Shown one piece after another: positions 16,754 through 25,295 of a stretch of 64,000 nucleotides of DNA. The stretch's first letter is position 1, and every line of letters begins with the position of its first letter. Made by a program: the position numbers and the translations under genes. The DNA comes from Candidatus Uhrbacteria bacterium (GTDB lineage: Bacteria > Patescibacteriota > Patescibacteriia > 2-12-FULL-60-25). The DNA lies in contig JAUSEV010000048.1 in the NCBI GenBank assembly GCA_030649995.1, forward strand, positions 18,157-82,156, in the 5' to 3' direction. The notes beneath the pieces are model-generated. The model was not told the origin of the DNA and did no database searches. It worked only from the letters and a program-made list of their open reading frames with translations.

Positions 16754-17182
16754 ATGTCGAAAATCAGGTGGTGGTTACTTCTGGTCATGCTGTATTCGCT
16801 CTATTTCGGTCTGTGGAGCTGGATGGCGGTTGATCTGTGGAAGCCGATTTTTTGGAGGGGGTTTTGGGGCGACTTCCCCATTATCCCGAAGATCGTTGGT
16901 TCTCTGTTCTGCGCGCTTCTCTTTATTGGATTCTGCGGTCTCAATGTTCAGGCGAGGGTCTGGGTGGGCAAGGGGAAAAAACAGGGGGAAGAGGGTTACG
17001 ACGAAGAAACTGATAATCTCCGGCTGTTCTGGATATACACGAGCGCATGGCTCGGGTGGTTCCTATCGCCGGAAAGTACCAACGACGGAATGGTTCAGGT
17101 CGCCTCCGGCTTTATAGGCATCATATTCTTCGCCCCTCTTGCCATTATCTTCCTGAGCCGCGCTCGGCTCTTCCGTCCCTAA
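16754..17182 (+). CDS. Unrecognised membrane protein (SD cassette)
   Basis: A 142-residue protein with about four hydrophobic helices (about 5-25, 42-65, 91-107 and 115-137), separated by a charged loop (GKGKKQGEEGYDEETDN). Trp content in the first 40 residues is high. No family is recognised. The ATG follows CGAGGG with 5-nt spacing. Promoter and terminator are close on both sides, so it is monocistronic. The product probably sits in the cytoplasmic membrane; function unknown. Confidence 0.7.
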   Translation: MSKIRWWLLLVMLYSLYFGLWSWMAVDLWKPIFWRGFWGDFPIIPKIVGSLFCALLFIGFCGLNVQARVWVGKGKKQGEEGYDEETDNLRLFWIYTSAWLGWFLSPESTNDGMVQVASGFIGIIFFAPLAIIFLSRARLFRP

Positions 17183-17228
17183 CCGTCATTCCTCACGACG
17201 GGATGATCTATCCCACGGCTCATCCATT

Positions 17229-17262
17229 CCCCGTTGACGCACTCGTCGCGGGGTATTTTTTA
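17229..17262 (+). terminator. Intrinsic terminator after the membrane protein gene
   Basis: CCCCG-TT-GACG / CGTC-G-CGGGG hairpin with a 4-nt loop followed by TATTTTTTATT. Confidence 0.8.
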
Positions 17263-17399
17263 TTCTCTTTTAGAGTCAATACCCCGCAGCTGGCTGCGTG
17301 AGCCATCTGTCATCCTGAGTGAAGTCCGACGAAACGAAGGATCTTCGACCGATCGGATCCGAAGATTCTTCACTCCATAGAATTGCGTTCAGAATGACA
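17250..17399. repeat. Composite family B repeat
   Basis: Family B core 17308-17399 (TGTCATCCTGAG...AGAATGACA) joined to a flank containing GGTATTTTTTATTCTC and CCGCAGCTGGCTGCG. The same flank accompanies the cores at 51254 and, inverted and partly, 30374, so the mobile unit is at least 130 bp. Confidence 0.8.
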
Positions 17400-17450
17400 G
17401 CATTTGGATTGAAGGGTAATACTCTGTCAGCTCTGCTGCGGGGTGATTCA

Positions 17451-19397
17451 TCAAAACCTCCCTCCCCTCTTCGCCCGCAAATTCCACCAGGCTTGCAAAA
17501 CCTGTCGCGCGACAGGAACGGCTGTGCTTGATCCTTCACCACCTTCTTCAAGCAGTACCGTCACCACAATTTCCGGTTGACCTGTTGGCGCGAATCCGGT
17601 GAACCATGCGTGATTTTTTTTGTTTGAATTCCATTGGGCCGTGCCTGTTTTTCCGCCCATGGCAAAGGGGAGATCGTCGAGCGCGCGGGCGGAACCGTAA
17701 CGGACGGCATCGCGCATGCCTTCTTGAACGACTTTTATGACAGCCTGATCTGCGAGCGGCATCGCGGTTACAAGTTCCGCCGATCGTGATGAGGCGGAAA
17801 CCACATGCGGTTTGATCAATTTTCCGCCGTTCGCGATCGCGGCCGTGTAAGCCGAGACCTGCATAGGCGTTACCAAAAGATCGCCCTGACCGATCGCTAG
17901 ATTGTATGTGTCTCCCACAAACCAATGTTCGTCTTTTGTTGCCTGTTTCCATTCGCGCGTGGGGACAAATCCGGCAGCCTCGGCAGGCAGATCCAAACCG
18001 GTTTTTTGTCCCAAACCGAATCGTCGCATCCAATCCGCCAAACGATCCGGCCCCAAACCGATAAACGATTCATATCCGCCTCCTATCGTGTAAAAAAACG
18101 TGTTAACCGACCAGGCCAAAGCTTTGCGCACATTTGTGACTCCATGCCCGCCGGATTTCCAATCCGGAAAAAATGACGGGCCAATTTGCAATCCTCCGAG
18201 AGACAAAACCGTGGTTTCCGGCGTAATGATTTTTTCCATGAGCGCAGCAACGGAGATCACCACTTTAACGGTCGAACCGGACGGATACGTCCCCGCCCAC
18301 GCGCGCGGAAAAAACGGTTGATCGGGATTATCCAAAAGGGCCTGATGCAAAGTGGAGGATACGCTGCCGGAAAAAATATTATTATCAAACGCCGGGAATG
18401 ATACGAGTGCCAGAATACTCCCGTCACGCGGATCAAGCGCCACGACCGCGCCGCGATCAACTCCCGCCAGACGCATTTCCATCATCAACGCTTGTTCGCT
18501 TGCGCGTTGTAAATCCACGTCCAAGGTGAGCGCGAGATCCTGACCGTTTTTTTGGGGTTCGTCACGCACGAGTGAGGTCGATCGGCCACGGGCATCAACC
18601 TCGCTCACCCGCTCTCCCACCTGACCGCGCAAAGCTTTTTCATACGAACGCTCGAGGCCGCTTTTTCCGATTTCATCCACTTGGCGATAGCCAAAAGATT
18701 TTTGTCGATCAAACTCTTCTTGTGAGAGCTGCCCCACATATCCGATCACATGGGCCAAACTCGTCAGCTCTCCGGAAAATGGATACCGTCGGCGCGGTCT
18801 GACTTCCAGACGAAAACCGGGGAGACGCGGCAGAGCCACGGCAAAGATCATCGCTTGTCGATACGGGAGCGAATCAACCACGAGAACCGTGTTGTCGCGC
18901 ACGGCAACCTGCGCGGATGGTCGATACGATTCAAAATCTTTGATCGTCAAGCCCATGAGCCGCGCCGCCTCGCCTATTTCGAGCTGCCATTCCTCGTCCG
19001 ATCGTGGCAGTTCGCGCGGGGTCAGCGTTACTTGAAAACGCGGAATGTTGTCCGCCAAAATATTTTTTTGGCGATCATACACCAAACCGCGATGCGGCCA
19101 CGTCAGCACCGTTCGCAAACGATTTTCTTCCGCCAACCGCCGATAGGCCGCTCCATGCCATAACTGCATCCATACGGCACGGCCGATCAAGGCAAGAATC
19201 ACGCATCCCACCACGATCAAAACCGAAAAAAAACGTCGCTTTTCATAAGCGCGTCCCACGAAGAGCGGTCGGCGTTTGATGGTGTTTAGACGCTCCTCAA
19301 AAAAAACTTCGTGTTGGATAACGGCGTTTGGCGTTTCCGAAAGACGGACATCGGCGAGCGCATCGGATGATTCAAAAAAGGGAGAAGGTTTCCGCAT
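17451..19397 (-). CDS. mrdA: Penicillin-binding protein 2 (elongation transpeptidase)
   Basis: A 648-residue class B PBP: cytoplasmic tail, one membrane anchor (about 58-78), a dimerisation/pedestal domain, then the transpeptidase domain. The catalytic SxxK is Ser-Thr-Val-Lys in YPSGSTVK (about 373), SxN is Ser-Val-Asn in AWSVNTF, and the third motif is KTGT in GGKTGTAQW (about 580). It cross-links peptidoglycan in the rod complex. It lies last in mreB-mreC-mreD-mrdA (1-nt gap to mreD), the canonical elongasome order. The N-terminal 50 residues before the anchor are longer than usual. Confidence 0.95.
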   Translation of the reverse strand: MRKPSPFFESSDALADVRLSETPNAVIQHEVFFEERLNTIKRRPLFVGRAYEKRRFFSVLIVVGCVILALIGRAVWMQLWHGAAYRRLAEENRLRTVLTWPHRGLVYDRQKNILADNIPRFQVTLTPRELPRSDEEWQLEIGEAARLMGLTIKDFESYRPSAQVAVRDNTVLVVDSLPYRQAMIFAVALPRLPGFRLEVRPRRRYPFSGELTSLAHVIGYVGQLSQEEFDRQKSFGYRQVDEIGKSGLERSYEKALRGQVGERVSEVDARGRSTSLVRDEPQKNGQDLALTLDVDLQRASEQALMMEMRLAGVDRGAVVALDPRDGSILALVSFPAFDNNIFSGSVSSTLHQALLDNPDQPFFPRAWAGTYPSGSTVKVVISVAALMEKIITPETTVLSLGGLQIGPSFFPDWKSGGHGVTNVRKALAWSVNTFFYTIGGGYESFIGLGPDRLADWMRRFGLGQKTGLDLPAEAAGFVPTREWKQATKDEHWFVGDTYNLAIGQGDLLVTPMQVSAYTAAIANGGKLIKPHVVSASSRSAELVTAMPLADQAVIKVVQEGMRDAVRYGSARALDDLPFAMGGKTGTAQWNSNKKNHAWFTGFAPTGQPEIVVTVLLEEGGEGSSTAVPVARQVLQAWWNLRAKRGGRF

Positions 19398-19398
19398 A

Positions 19399-19932
19399 TC
19401 AAAATCGTCCGAAGGATCGTTCTTCCGGACGAAGAACGCTGGTCACGAAACGCTGGGTCAGAAAAACTAAAATAAAAAATACGAGGCTCACAAAACCCAC
19501 ATCCCAGATAGCCGGAATCCACCAATGAACGTCCCGCGACCAAGCCACATGCGTAAAGCCCGTCCAAAAAGAGACGCGCCCGATCAACCACGCCGTGGAA
19601 TACTCCAAGAAGCGACCCACCAAAACCAGACTGACGGCCGCATACCATGAGCGATGGGTCAGGACGCGGCGAATCAAAAGATCCAAACAAAAAATCAACA
19701 AAAGCCATCGCAAGAGGGCAAAATCAAATACGGGGAGCGCGTATAAATCCATAACGATCGCTCCGGCCGCGGCAGAGGCAACCGCGCGTGAACGGCGACT
19801 GACCACGAGCAGCATCACCACTATCATGAGCAATGGACGAAACATGAAAGGAATGGGCAAAAAAGGTCTGACCGCGATTTCCCAGAGTCCGGCCAAAGCA
19901 CCTAACAAGCCGGCAAGAATGATCCGGCGCAT
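19399..19932 (-). CDS. mreD: Rod shape-determining membrane protein MreD
   Basis: A 177-residue polytopic protein with about five hydrophobic segments. Sequence similarity in this family is low; the call rests on size, topology and position between mreC and mrdA with gaps of 1 nt. Features such as LPIPFMFRPLLMIVVMLLV near the N-terminus and GAIVMDLYALP (the conserved Gly...Asp segment after the second or third helix) fit MreD. It would couple MreC and PBP2 in the cytoplasmic membrane. Confidence 0.8.
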   Translation of the reverse strand: MRRIILAGLLGALAGLWEIAVRPFLPIPFMFRPLLMIVVMLLVVSRRSRAVASAAAGAIVMDLYALPVFDFALLRWLLLIFCLDLLIRRVLTHRSWYAAVSLVLVGRFLEYSTAWLIGRVSFWTGFTHVAWSRDVHWWIPAIWDVGFVSLVFFILVFLTQRFVTSVLRPEERSFGRF

Positions 19933-19933
19933 A

Positions 19934-20740
19934 TTAAGGTGATCGGAACACCGATGGCCGCAACACCGATACCAGAGAAATTTGATTCAAATGCACGAGC
20001 GGCTCAATGGCGGCGGAAAGAAAAGGGTCTGTGGGCTTGCCGAGAACCGCGTTCACGATTCCGAGGGGCAGGTTTTGCGGCACCTTGTCTTGGGTGTTCG
20101 CCGTCACCACGATTTGATCGGTTTGAATTTTTTCCGAGGAGGGAATGTAGGTGAGCCTCGCCGCGCCATTTCCCCGGCCTTCTACCACTCCGATAAGACG
20201 TTGCTCCCCTGCCAAGGCCGCGGCGACTCGGCTATGAGGATCGGTAAACAGTTCTACGGTGGCGACACGCTCTTTTAAGGAATAAATTTTTCCGATGAAA
20301 ATTCCTTCATCCGTGATCACCGCTTGGCCAATCTCCAGATGATCCTGCAACCCTCGATCGATGAGCAGAAGCGCGCGCTCATCCCGTAAATCTCGACTGA
20401 TAATATGCGCGCCAACGCTGTCAAACTCCGAACTCGTTAAAAATTTCGTTTGTAACCGCAACGCTTTATTCTCTTCTTCCAAAGCCTTGAGCCGCGTGTA
20501 GTCCACGGCCAAACGCGTCAAGCGCGATTCAAGCGTCCGTACTTCTTCCGGACTCAAAGAAACGTTGGAGGAAGACCGCGACAAAAAAACGGCCGCGGCG
20601 TTTTTGGACACAAAACGTACCGCAGGCAGCGTCGCGCGACGAGCCAGATCACCAACCGAATGCAACCATCCGGCCAACACCAAAAACAACGTGAGACAAC
20701 ACAGGCCGATGATCATCAATAAACGAGAGGGACGAAACAT
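19934..20740 (-). CDS. mreC: Rod shape-determining protein MreC
   Basis: A 268-residue bitopic protein. A membrane anchor (about 6-26) is followed by a coiled coil (about 55-90; LESRLTRLAVDYTRLKALEEENKALR) and the double beta-barrel MreC domain with GAHIISRD, GQAVITDEGIFIGKIY and DPHSRVAA. Start 20740 (MFRPSRLL) was chosen because the nine preceding in-frame residues come from repeat DNA and lack an SD. It bridges MreB filaments and PBP2 outside the membrane. Confidence 0.92.
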   Translation of the reverse strand: MFRPSRLLMIIGLCCLTLFLVLAGWLHSVGDLARRATLPAVRFVSKNAAAVFLSRSSSNVSLSPEEVRTLESRLTRLAVDYTRLKALEEENKALRLQTKFLTSSEFDSVGAHIISRDLRDERALLLIDRGLQDHLEIGQAVITDEGIFIGKIYSLKERVATVELFTDPHSRVAAALAGEQRLIGVVEGRGNGAARLTYIPSSEKIQTDQIVVTANTQDKVPQNLPLGIVNAVLGKPTDPFLSAAIEPLVHLNQISLVSVLRPSVFRSP

Positions 20741-20763
20741 AAATGAAGGGTTAGATATCGGAC

Positions 20764-20834
20764 ACATTAGACATTAGTCATTAGACATTTGTCATTAGTC
20801 TGACCGAATGTCTAATGACTAATGTCTGATGTCT
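20764..20834. repeat. Inverted heptamer arrays between mreB and mreC
   Basis: Left arm units ACATTAG / TCATTAG; right arm units ATGTCTA / ATGACTA; centre TCTGACCGA. The two arms are complementary, giving a long imperfect hairpin. A near twin with centre TCTGGCCGA lies at 53010-53075. Confidence 0.9.
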
Positions 20835-20848
20835 TACTTTTTTATCTA

Positions 20849-21904
20849 CTACATCCTCGTCAATTGATCCGTAGCCGGAAAGGCCACGTCTTCCAAGAGC
20901 GCATCGTGATCCAAAAGAATACCGGTTCCTCGCACGACTGCCGTGAACGGATCTTCGGCTACGCGAACGGGCAATCCGGTTCCGCGACTGATGGCCGTAT
21001 CAATGCCTCGCAAAAGCGCGCCGCCTCCGGTGAGGATGATCCCCCGTTGATAGATGTCCGCCACCAATTCCGGCGGCGTCATTTCCAAAATAGCCTTGAT
21101 ATGTTCCACGATCGCTTTAATGGAACGCCCCAAGGCCTCGCGAATTTGCGCGTCATTCACCATAATCTCTCGCGGCAAACCGCTTAACAAATCACGACCG
21201 CGCATGGACGTCTCCATTTTCTCCGCCAGATCAACGGCCGAACCAACCGCGATTTTAATCTCCTCGGCAATGCGTTCTCCCAAAAGAAGATTAAACACGT
21301 CGCGCGCGTATTGCGTAATATTTTTGTTCAATTCATCTCCGGCGATGGAAATGCTTTTGGCGGTTACGATGCCATTTAACGAGATAACCGCAATCTCGGT
21401 TGAACCGCCACCGATATTTACCACCATATTTCCCACCGGATCGGAAATGGGTAACCCCGCGCCAATTGCCGCGGCAATCGGTTCTTCAACGACCAGCACC
21501 TCTCGCGCGCCGGCGCTCATGGCCGCGTCTCCTACGGCTTTACGTTCCACCTCTGTGACATCAAGCGGCACGCAGATGACCACTTTTGGTCGCGGCAGAG
21601 CCAGAGAATTATCATCGTGCACTTTTTCAAAAAAATACCGCAACATTTTTTCCGTGACTTCAAAGTCGGCAATGATGCCGCGCTGCAAGGGCCTTGTGAC
21701 GAGAATGTGCGGCGGAGTTTTCCCGATCATGGCGCGCGCCTCTTCTCCCACGGCAATCACCTGTCCGTTGCGGCGATTCACGGCCACGACCGAAGATTCG
21801 TTGACCACAATCCCCTTTCCTTTAACAAACACCAAGGTATTGGAAGTCCCCAAATCAATGCCCAGCTGCTTTGTAAATCGACCTAAAAGAGAGGGCCACT
21901 TCAT
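20849..21904 (-). CDS. mreB: Rod shape-determining actin homologue MreB
   Basis: A 351-residue actin-fold ATPase. Phosphate 1 GIDLGTSNTLVFV (about 15-27), the connect 1 and phosphate 2 segments (MVVNIGGGSTEIAVISL) and the adenosine motif ILTGGGALLRGID are all present. It polymerises under the membrane and directs lateral wall synthesis, here with MreC, MreD and PBP2 encoded downstream. It has AAGGA 5 nt before the ATG, one of the few housekeeping genes with an SD. The inverted heptamer array separates it from mreC. Confidence 0.98.
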   Translation of the reverse strand: MKWPSLLGRFTKQLGIDLGTSNTLVFVKGKGIVVNESSVVAVNRRNGQVIAVGEEARAMIGKTPPHILVTRPLQRGIIADFEVTEKMLRYFFEKVHDDNSLALPRPKVVICVPLDVTEVERKAVGDAAMSAGAREVLVVEEPIAAAIGAGLPISDPVGNMVVNIGGGSTEIAVISLNGIVTAKSISIAGDELNKNITQYARDVFNLLLGERIAEEIKIAVGSAVDLAEKMETSMRGRDLLSGLPREIMVNDAQIREALGRSIKAIVEHIKAILEMTPPELVADIYQRGIILTGGGALLRGIDTAISRGTGLPVRVAEDPFTAVVRGTGILLDHDALLEDVAFPATDQLTRM

Positions 21905-21947
21905 AGAGTCCTTATCTTACCTAGAAAAAGAAAAAACGCCACTTTTG

Positions 21948-22337
21948 TCAATCCCTCCGACTCTCGTTAACCAATAAAAATCCGTATTCGATGGCAGCCA
22001 CGAAAATAATCAAAGCGATAAAATTCCACCAAAAAAGCAAAGATTGAGCCGACAGAGCCAAGCTAATTACCGCAACCAACGACAACATCACCCCGTGGCG
22101 AAAAGAAATCTTCACCTCGCGGCTCAAAAGTTGATGTTGTTTAAGCATGCGTACTCGATACAAAACACCGAGCGTGGCAAGGGTGCCAACAAGGGATACA
22201 AAAAGCGTCAGATAAAAAAGCCCCAGTCCAGGCAGGCCAGTCTCTTGCTGATCAATGGTGTTTAACACCAACATCCAACCCATCCAAGCCAGAAGCGTTC
22301 CGGCAATCATAAAATAAAGATACGTACGAAAATGCAT
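21948..22337 (-). CDS. Small polytopic membrane protein
   Basis: A 129-residue protein with four hydrophobic helices arranged as two pairs (about 7-24, 38-62, 80-96, 99-121). No known motif. The minus-strand extended -10 TGATATAAT (TATAAT 22349-22344) ends 6 nt before the ATG, so the message would be leaderless. It lies between the DciA-like gene (12-nt gap) and mreB and may be cotranscribed with mreB. Function unknown. Confidence 0.7.
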   Translation of the reverse strand: MHFRTYLYFMIAGTLLAWMGWMLVLNTIDQQETGLPGLGLFYLTLFVSLVGTLATLGVLYRVRMLKQHQLLSREVKISFRHGVMLSLVAVISLALSAQSLLFWWNFIALIIFVAAIEYGFLLVNESRRD

Positions 22338-22349
22338 GTCGGTATTATA

Positions 22350-22649
22350 TCACACGACCACCTGAATCTGCTGAACGATTTTTGATCCGAGAGCGCGATT
22401 CACTTCGTTTTGCAATGGCACGGTGGCATTTTTTATTTCTTGCGCCGCGGCAGGAGCGAGCGCTTTCACTTTTATCACCCCGTCCTTAAAAGAAACCGTT
22501 TGAATATACTTGGCTTTTTCCTCGCCCCACAAACGCCGAAGGGCTTCCTGCGTCTCTTGAATCACCCGAGCCGCCGTCACCTGACGCGCAATGCCGGCCT
22601 GTTGAATGGCTTGAGGAAGGATTTTACGAATGGGTTCAAAAGAGGCCAT
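22350..22649 (-). CDS. DUF721/DciA-like protein
   Basis: A 99-residue protein that begins with helices containing IQQAGIARQVTAARVIQETQEALRRLWG and continues with a strand pattern (IQTVSFKDGVIKVKALAPAAAQEI) and LQNEVNRAL. This is the DUF721/DciA layout: conserved Trp, a 'dgvLtV...s..wa..L' type strand and a terminal helix. DciA loads or regulates the replicative helicase in bacteria without DnaC. A perfect DnaA box lies 9 nt upstream of its ATG, which fits a replication role. Confidence 0.7.
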   Translation of the reverse strand: MASFEPIRKILPQAIQQAGIARQVTAARVIQETQEALRRLWGEEKAKYIQTVSFKDGVIKVKALAPAAAQEIKNATVPLQNEVNRALGSKIVQQIQVVV

Positions 22650-22657
22650 AAAAAGTA

Positions 22658-22703
22658 TGTGGATAACCTCACTATTGACGATTCTTGGTATTTGGATCTA
22701 TAC
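22658..22703. promoter_or_regulatory. DnaA box and plus-strand promoter in the dciA-NYN gap
   Basis: TGTGGATAA (22658-22666) is a consensus DnaA box. On the plus strand TTGACG (22674-22679), 18-nt spacer, TATACT (22698-22703) resembles a promoter. It would fire against the NYN gene, so it could make a short antisense or small RNA ending near CGCTT/AAGCG plus a T-run at about 22730-22770. Confidence 0.35.
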
Positions 22704-22747
22704 TGTATCTGTATCTCTACAGAAAAGCGCTTCTTGGGGTTCCGTCC

Positions 22748-23251
22748 CTAAGCGGCGTTTTTCTTTTTATATTCAAGTTTGTCTCGCAAATTATTCATGA
22801 ACCATATCTTTTCCTTCGCGGTTTGTTTTAACAAACTTGAACAATGCACCATATCAGGACTCAACACAACTTCCAATTTACTATTCTCATATAAATGTTT
22901 AACAAGAGAATAAAAATCGCCGTCGCTTGAAACAATCACCGCTTTATCATATTCGTGGTATTCGATCATGGTGCGTAAAACAAGATCCGCATCTATATTC
23001 CCTTTAATTTTTCCATCGGCATCCGGGATAGTTGGTTTGAACTTAAGGATGAAGCCCGCTTCTTGTAAGCGATCGTATAATGACTGGTTCAGCACGACAA
23101 AACCAATAAAAATGTAAGCTTTTTTGACACCGTATTTTTCAGCGAGGTACACACGGAATTTTTTATAATCCAATTTCCATCCAAGCTTTTGTATGCCGAG
23201 ATTGAGATTTTGGCTGTCTATAAACGCGTAATTACTTTCTTTTTTGAGCAT
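22748..23251 (-). CDS. NYN-domain (LabA/DUF88-like) nuclease
   Basis: A 167-residue PIN-like NYN protein. The acidic residues of the fold are visible: Asp12 in FIDSQNL, Asp in NIDADLVL, and Asp-Gly-Asp in VSSDGDFYSLV. It probably acts as an RNA endonuclease or RNA-binding protein. Start 23251 (MLKKESNYAF) puts the first acidic motif at the usual distance from the N-terminus; an in-frame ATG five codons upstream is possible. It is separate from neighbours and has a Lys/Asn-rich tail. Confidence 0.8.
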   Translation of the reverse strand: MLKKESNYAFIDSQNLNLGIQKLGWKLDYKKFRVYLAEKYGVKKAYIFIGFVVLNQSLYDRLQEAGFILKFKPTIPDADGKIKGNIDADLVLRTMIEYHEYDKAVIVSSDGDFYSLVKHLYENSKLEVVLSPDMVHCSSLLKQTAKEKIWFMNNLRDKLEYKKKNAA

Positions 23252-23306
23252 AAACGTGTAGCCCATCATGCATGATGCGGCCTGAAATAAAAACACCGCC
23301 GATGGT

Positions 23307-24599
23307 TCAAGGACTCTCTGATTTTGAAAAAATTTGCGCCCAGTTGAGTCTTCCGGTGAGCTGCATCATTACAAACAGCGTCAAAACGGCCAAGACGGTG
23401 ATGATCAGTCCCGTGTACCCTTCAAAAAAGAAAGAGTACGTGAAAGCGACAAGATACACGAACTGGGATAGGCCCGCCTCGATAACGGCAAATCTCAAAC
23501 CGACAACCAAGCGGAGATAGGTGATGGTTAAGAAGATGGAGGTGATCGCCGCGATGGCAAAAGAGAGTTTAAGATCAAGATGATCCACCAGATACGCGAA
23601 TAAAAGATGGAACGAGAAAAATGCCGTAGCGAGAAAGAAAAAATGCATGGGATGAAGCGGCACCTTGCGCAGAAGCGAGATCATCAACAGAACCAAGAAG
23701 AAGAAAAACAACGCCACAGGCGCAAAAATGGTGACGCGGCGCACAAACGGACCCGGATTGAGTTTTTTGGGAACGCTGATGCCAATATCCTGTCCGGAAA
23801 TCAACTGCTCATATTGCCATACCAATTTCCACCCGTCCCCTGCGCGAATTTTTTCCCGCGGAGCCAACATCTGCTCGGGAAAATCCACGTCCTTAAAATT
23901 TGTCATGGCCGTTAAACGAAAATCCTTGATGGTGCGAACCGCGCCACCCTTGTCCAAATTCGGATAGGTTTGATACTGGTTTTGATACTGTTCTTTTGCA
24001 ACCGTTTTTTCAAAGGTATATTGCCATTCATCCAACCCTTGAGACGCATAACGAATTGTCACGACGCGTTTACCGTGTGGAGGAATTTCAAATTGCCCCT
24101 CTCGCCGACGATCCGCAGCGGTCAAGGCAACCTCCTTTTGATCAATCAGAATGGCGAAGTTATCATACACCGCTTTTCCGCTCGGAAATTCGTGGGTCAC
24201 TTTGACTTGCGCGGTTGTTTCAAGAGGATTTTCAACGGTGTAGGTTCCCTTAAAACTTACTTTATACAAGTTGTACCACAACAGCCCTTTTTGACGGGGT
24301 TCATAATTTAAATCTGTGTTGACATCAGAAGCGACTTTCATATCGGCGGGCGCAAAAGACGTATAAAGCTTCCCTTGACTGTTTCGCTCGGTCTTCAGGG
24401 TTGTGGCGGAAAAAAGAGGTTCTTTTTGCACTTGGATATCTCCCCACAACATCTGAACCTTGCTCCGCAAACGCGAATCAAGTCCGGAGGTGCGCGCATT
24501 AATCACCCCGGCCAAAACAAACCACGCAATACACGTTACAACAAAAATAAAACCAATGGCCACTAACCGACGCACGGACAGAATCGAGGAGGTAGACAT
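23307..24599 (-). CDS. CreD-like inner-membrane protein
   Basis: A 430-residue membrane protein with one N-terminal helix (about 12-33), a long external beta-rich domain (about 40-285), and six or so helices near the C-terminus, ending LTGRLNWAQIF. The helix block FAPVALFFFFLVLL...LHPMHFFFLATAFFSFHLL is like E. coli CreD, whose role in envelope integrity is not defined. The family fit is by topology and short motifs; the large external part is divergent. It precedes the NYN gene with a 55-nt gap. Confidence 0.7.
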   Translation of the reverse strand: MSTSSILSVRRLVAIGFIFVVTCIAWFVLAGVINARTSGLDSRLRSKVQMLWGDIQVQKEPLFSATTLKTERNSQGKLYTSFAPADMKVASDVNTDLNYEPRQKGLLWYNLYKVSFKGTYTVENPLETTAQVKVTHEFPSGKAVYDNFAILIDQKEVALTAADRRREGQFEIPPHGKRVVTIRYASQGLDEWQYTFEKTVAKEQYQNQYQTYPNLDKGGAVRTIKDFRLTAMTNFKDVDFPEQMLAPREKIRAGDGWKLVWQYEQLISGQDIGISVPKKLNPGPFVRRVTIFAPVALFFFFLVLLMISLLRKVPLHPMHFFFLATAFFSFHLLFAYLVDHLDLKLSFAIAAITSIFLTITYLRLVVGLRFAVIEAGLSQFVYLVAFTYSFFFEGYTGLIITVLAVLTLFVMMQLTGRLNWAQIFSKSESP

Positions 24600-24614
24600 A
24601 GAGCAAAAGAGTGG

Positions 24615-24902
24615 TTAAAGGATGCGATTAATGTTTAAAAGAAATATCCAACCGATCCCCGCGCCTAAAAGAATGAGGAGAATCCAATATACCAGAAAAC
24701 GTGCCACAAGCGCACGAATCGGCTTTGACTTTCCCCACCATATCTCACCAAAAAAAATCAGTCCAAGACTGATAAAAAACAACACGGCCAAGATGAGCGC
24801 GCCAATTAAAAGAATCCCAAAATGCTCGTCAAAAGAAACGTTATTGTAGGTTGGCTGATAAACCGCTGGGCTGCCATGGAGAGGAAAATTTGATCCGGAC
24901 AT
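24615..24902 (-). CDS. Small two-helix membrane protein
   Basis: A 95-residue protein with two hydrophobic helices (about 29-52 and 65-91) and a hydrophilic N-terminus rich in Ser, Asn and Tyr. No family is recognised. It lies 15 nt upstream of the CreD-like gene in the same direction, so the two are probably one transcript and may work together in the membrane. Confidence 0.6.
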   Translation of the reverse strand: MSGSNFPLHGSPAVYQPTYNNVSFDEHFGILLIGALILAVLFFISLGLIFFGEIWWGKSKPIRALVARFLVYWILLILLGAGIGWIFLLNINRIL

Positions 24903-24961
24903 AGCGTCATAGAACCACGCTTGAATCTTTCTAGCAAGAATGACTAAAACAATAAGTGCGC

Positions 24962-24990
24962 TTGTCCAGAAATACTTTCTTTGCTATCTT
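24962..24990 (+). promoter_or_regulatory. tRNA operon promoter
   Basis: TTGTCC (24962-24967), 17-nt spacer, TATCTT (24985-24990), 36 nt before the first tRNA. Confidence 0.6.
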
Positions 24991-25026
24991 TTGGCTACCT
25001 TCAAATTTTGATGGGATTCATCTGAA

Positions 25027-25113
25027 GGGCGGGTGGCGAAATTGGTAGACGCACTACCTTGAGGTGGTAGCGGCCGCAAGGCTTTAAGGGTTCAAATCCC
25101 TTCCCGCCCACCA
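25027..25113 (+). tRNA. tRNA-Leu (GAG)
   Basis: A complete type II tRNA: acceptor stem GGGCGGG / CCCGCCC, anticodon loop with GAG (reads CUC/CUU), a long variable arm, GGTTCAAATCC T-arm, discriminator A and encoded CCA. It is followed 14 nt later by tRNA-Val in the same transcript. Confidence 0.97.
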
Positions 25114-25127
25114 CATGAATCTGATCG

Positions 25128-25204
25128 GGACGCTTAGCTCAGTTGGTTAGAGCATCTGCTTTACACGCAGAGGGTCGTAGGTTCGACTCCTACAGCGTCC
25201 ACCA
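25128..25204 (+). tRNA. tRNA-Val (UAC)
   Basis: Acceptor stem GGACGCT / AGCGTCC, anticodon loop TTTACAC (UAC), GGTTCGACTCC T-arm, discriminator A and encoded CCA. Second gene of the tRNA pair; the terminator hairpin begins within its CCA end. Confidence 0.97.
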
Positions 25205-25239
25205 CGTAAAAATCCCGCGAAAGCAGGGATTTTTACGTG
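25203..25239 (+). terminator. Terminator of the tRNA operon
   Basis: CACGTAAAAATCCC / GGGATTTTTACGTG is a perfect 14-bp stem with a 9-nt loop. T-runs on both strands allow it to serve the tRNAs and perhaps the minus-strand gene ending at 25296. Confidence 0.85.
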
Positions 25240-25295
25240 CCACGTGATGCGCCTGCGCATTTTACGTGGCTCCCCCTCATTTGCTTTCGCGAGAT

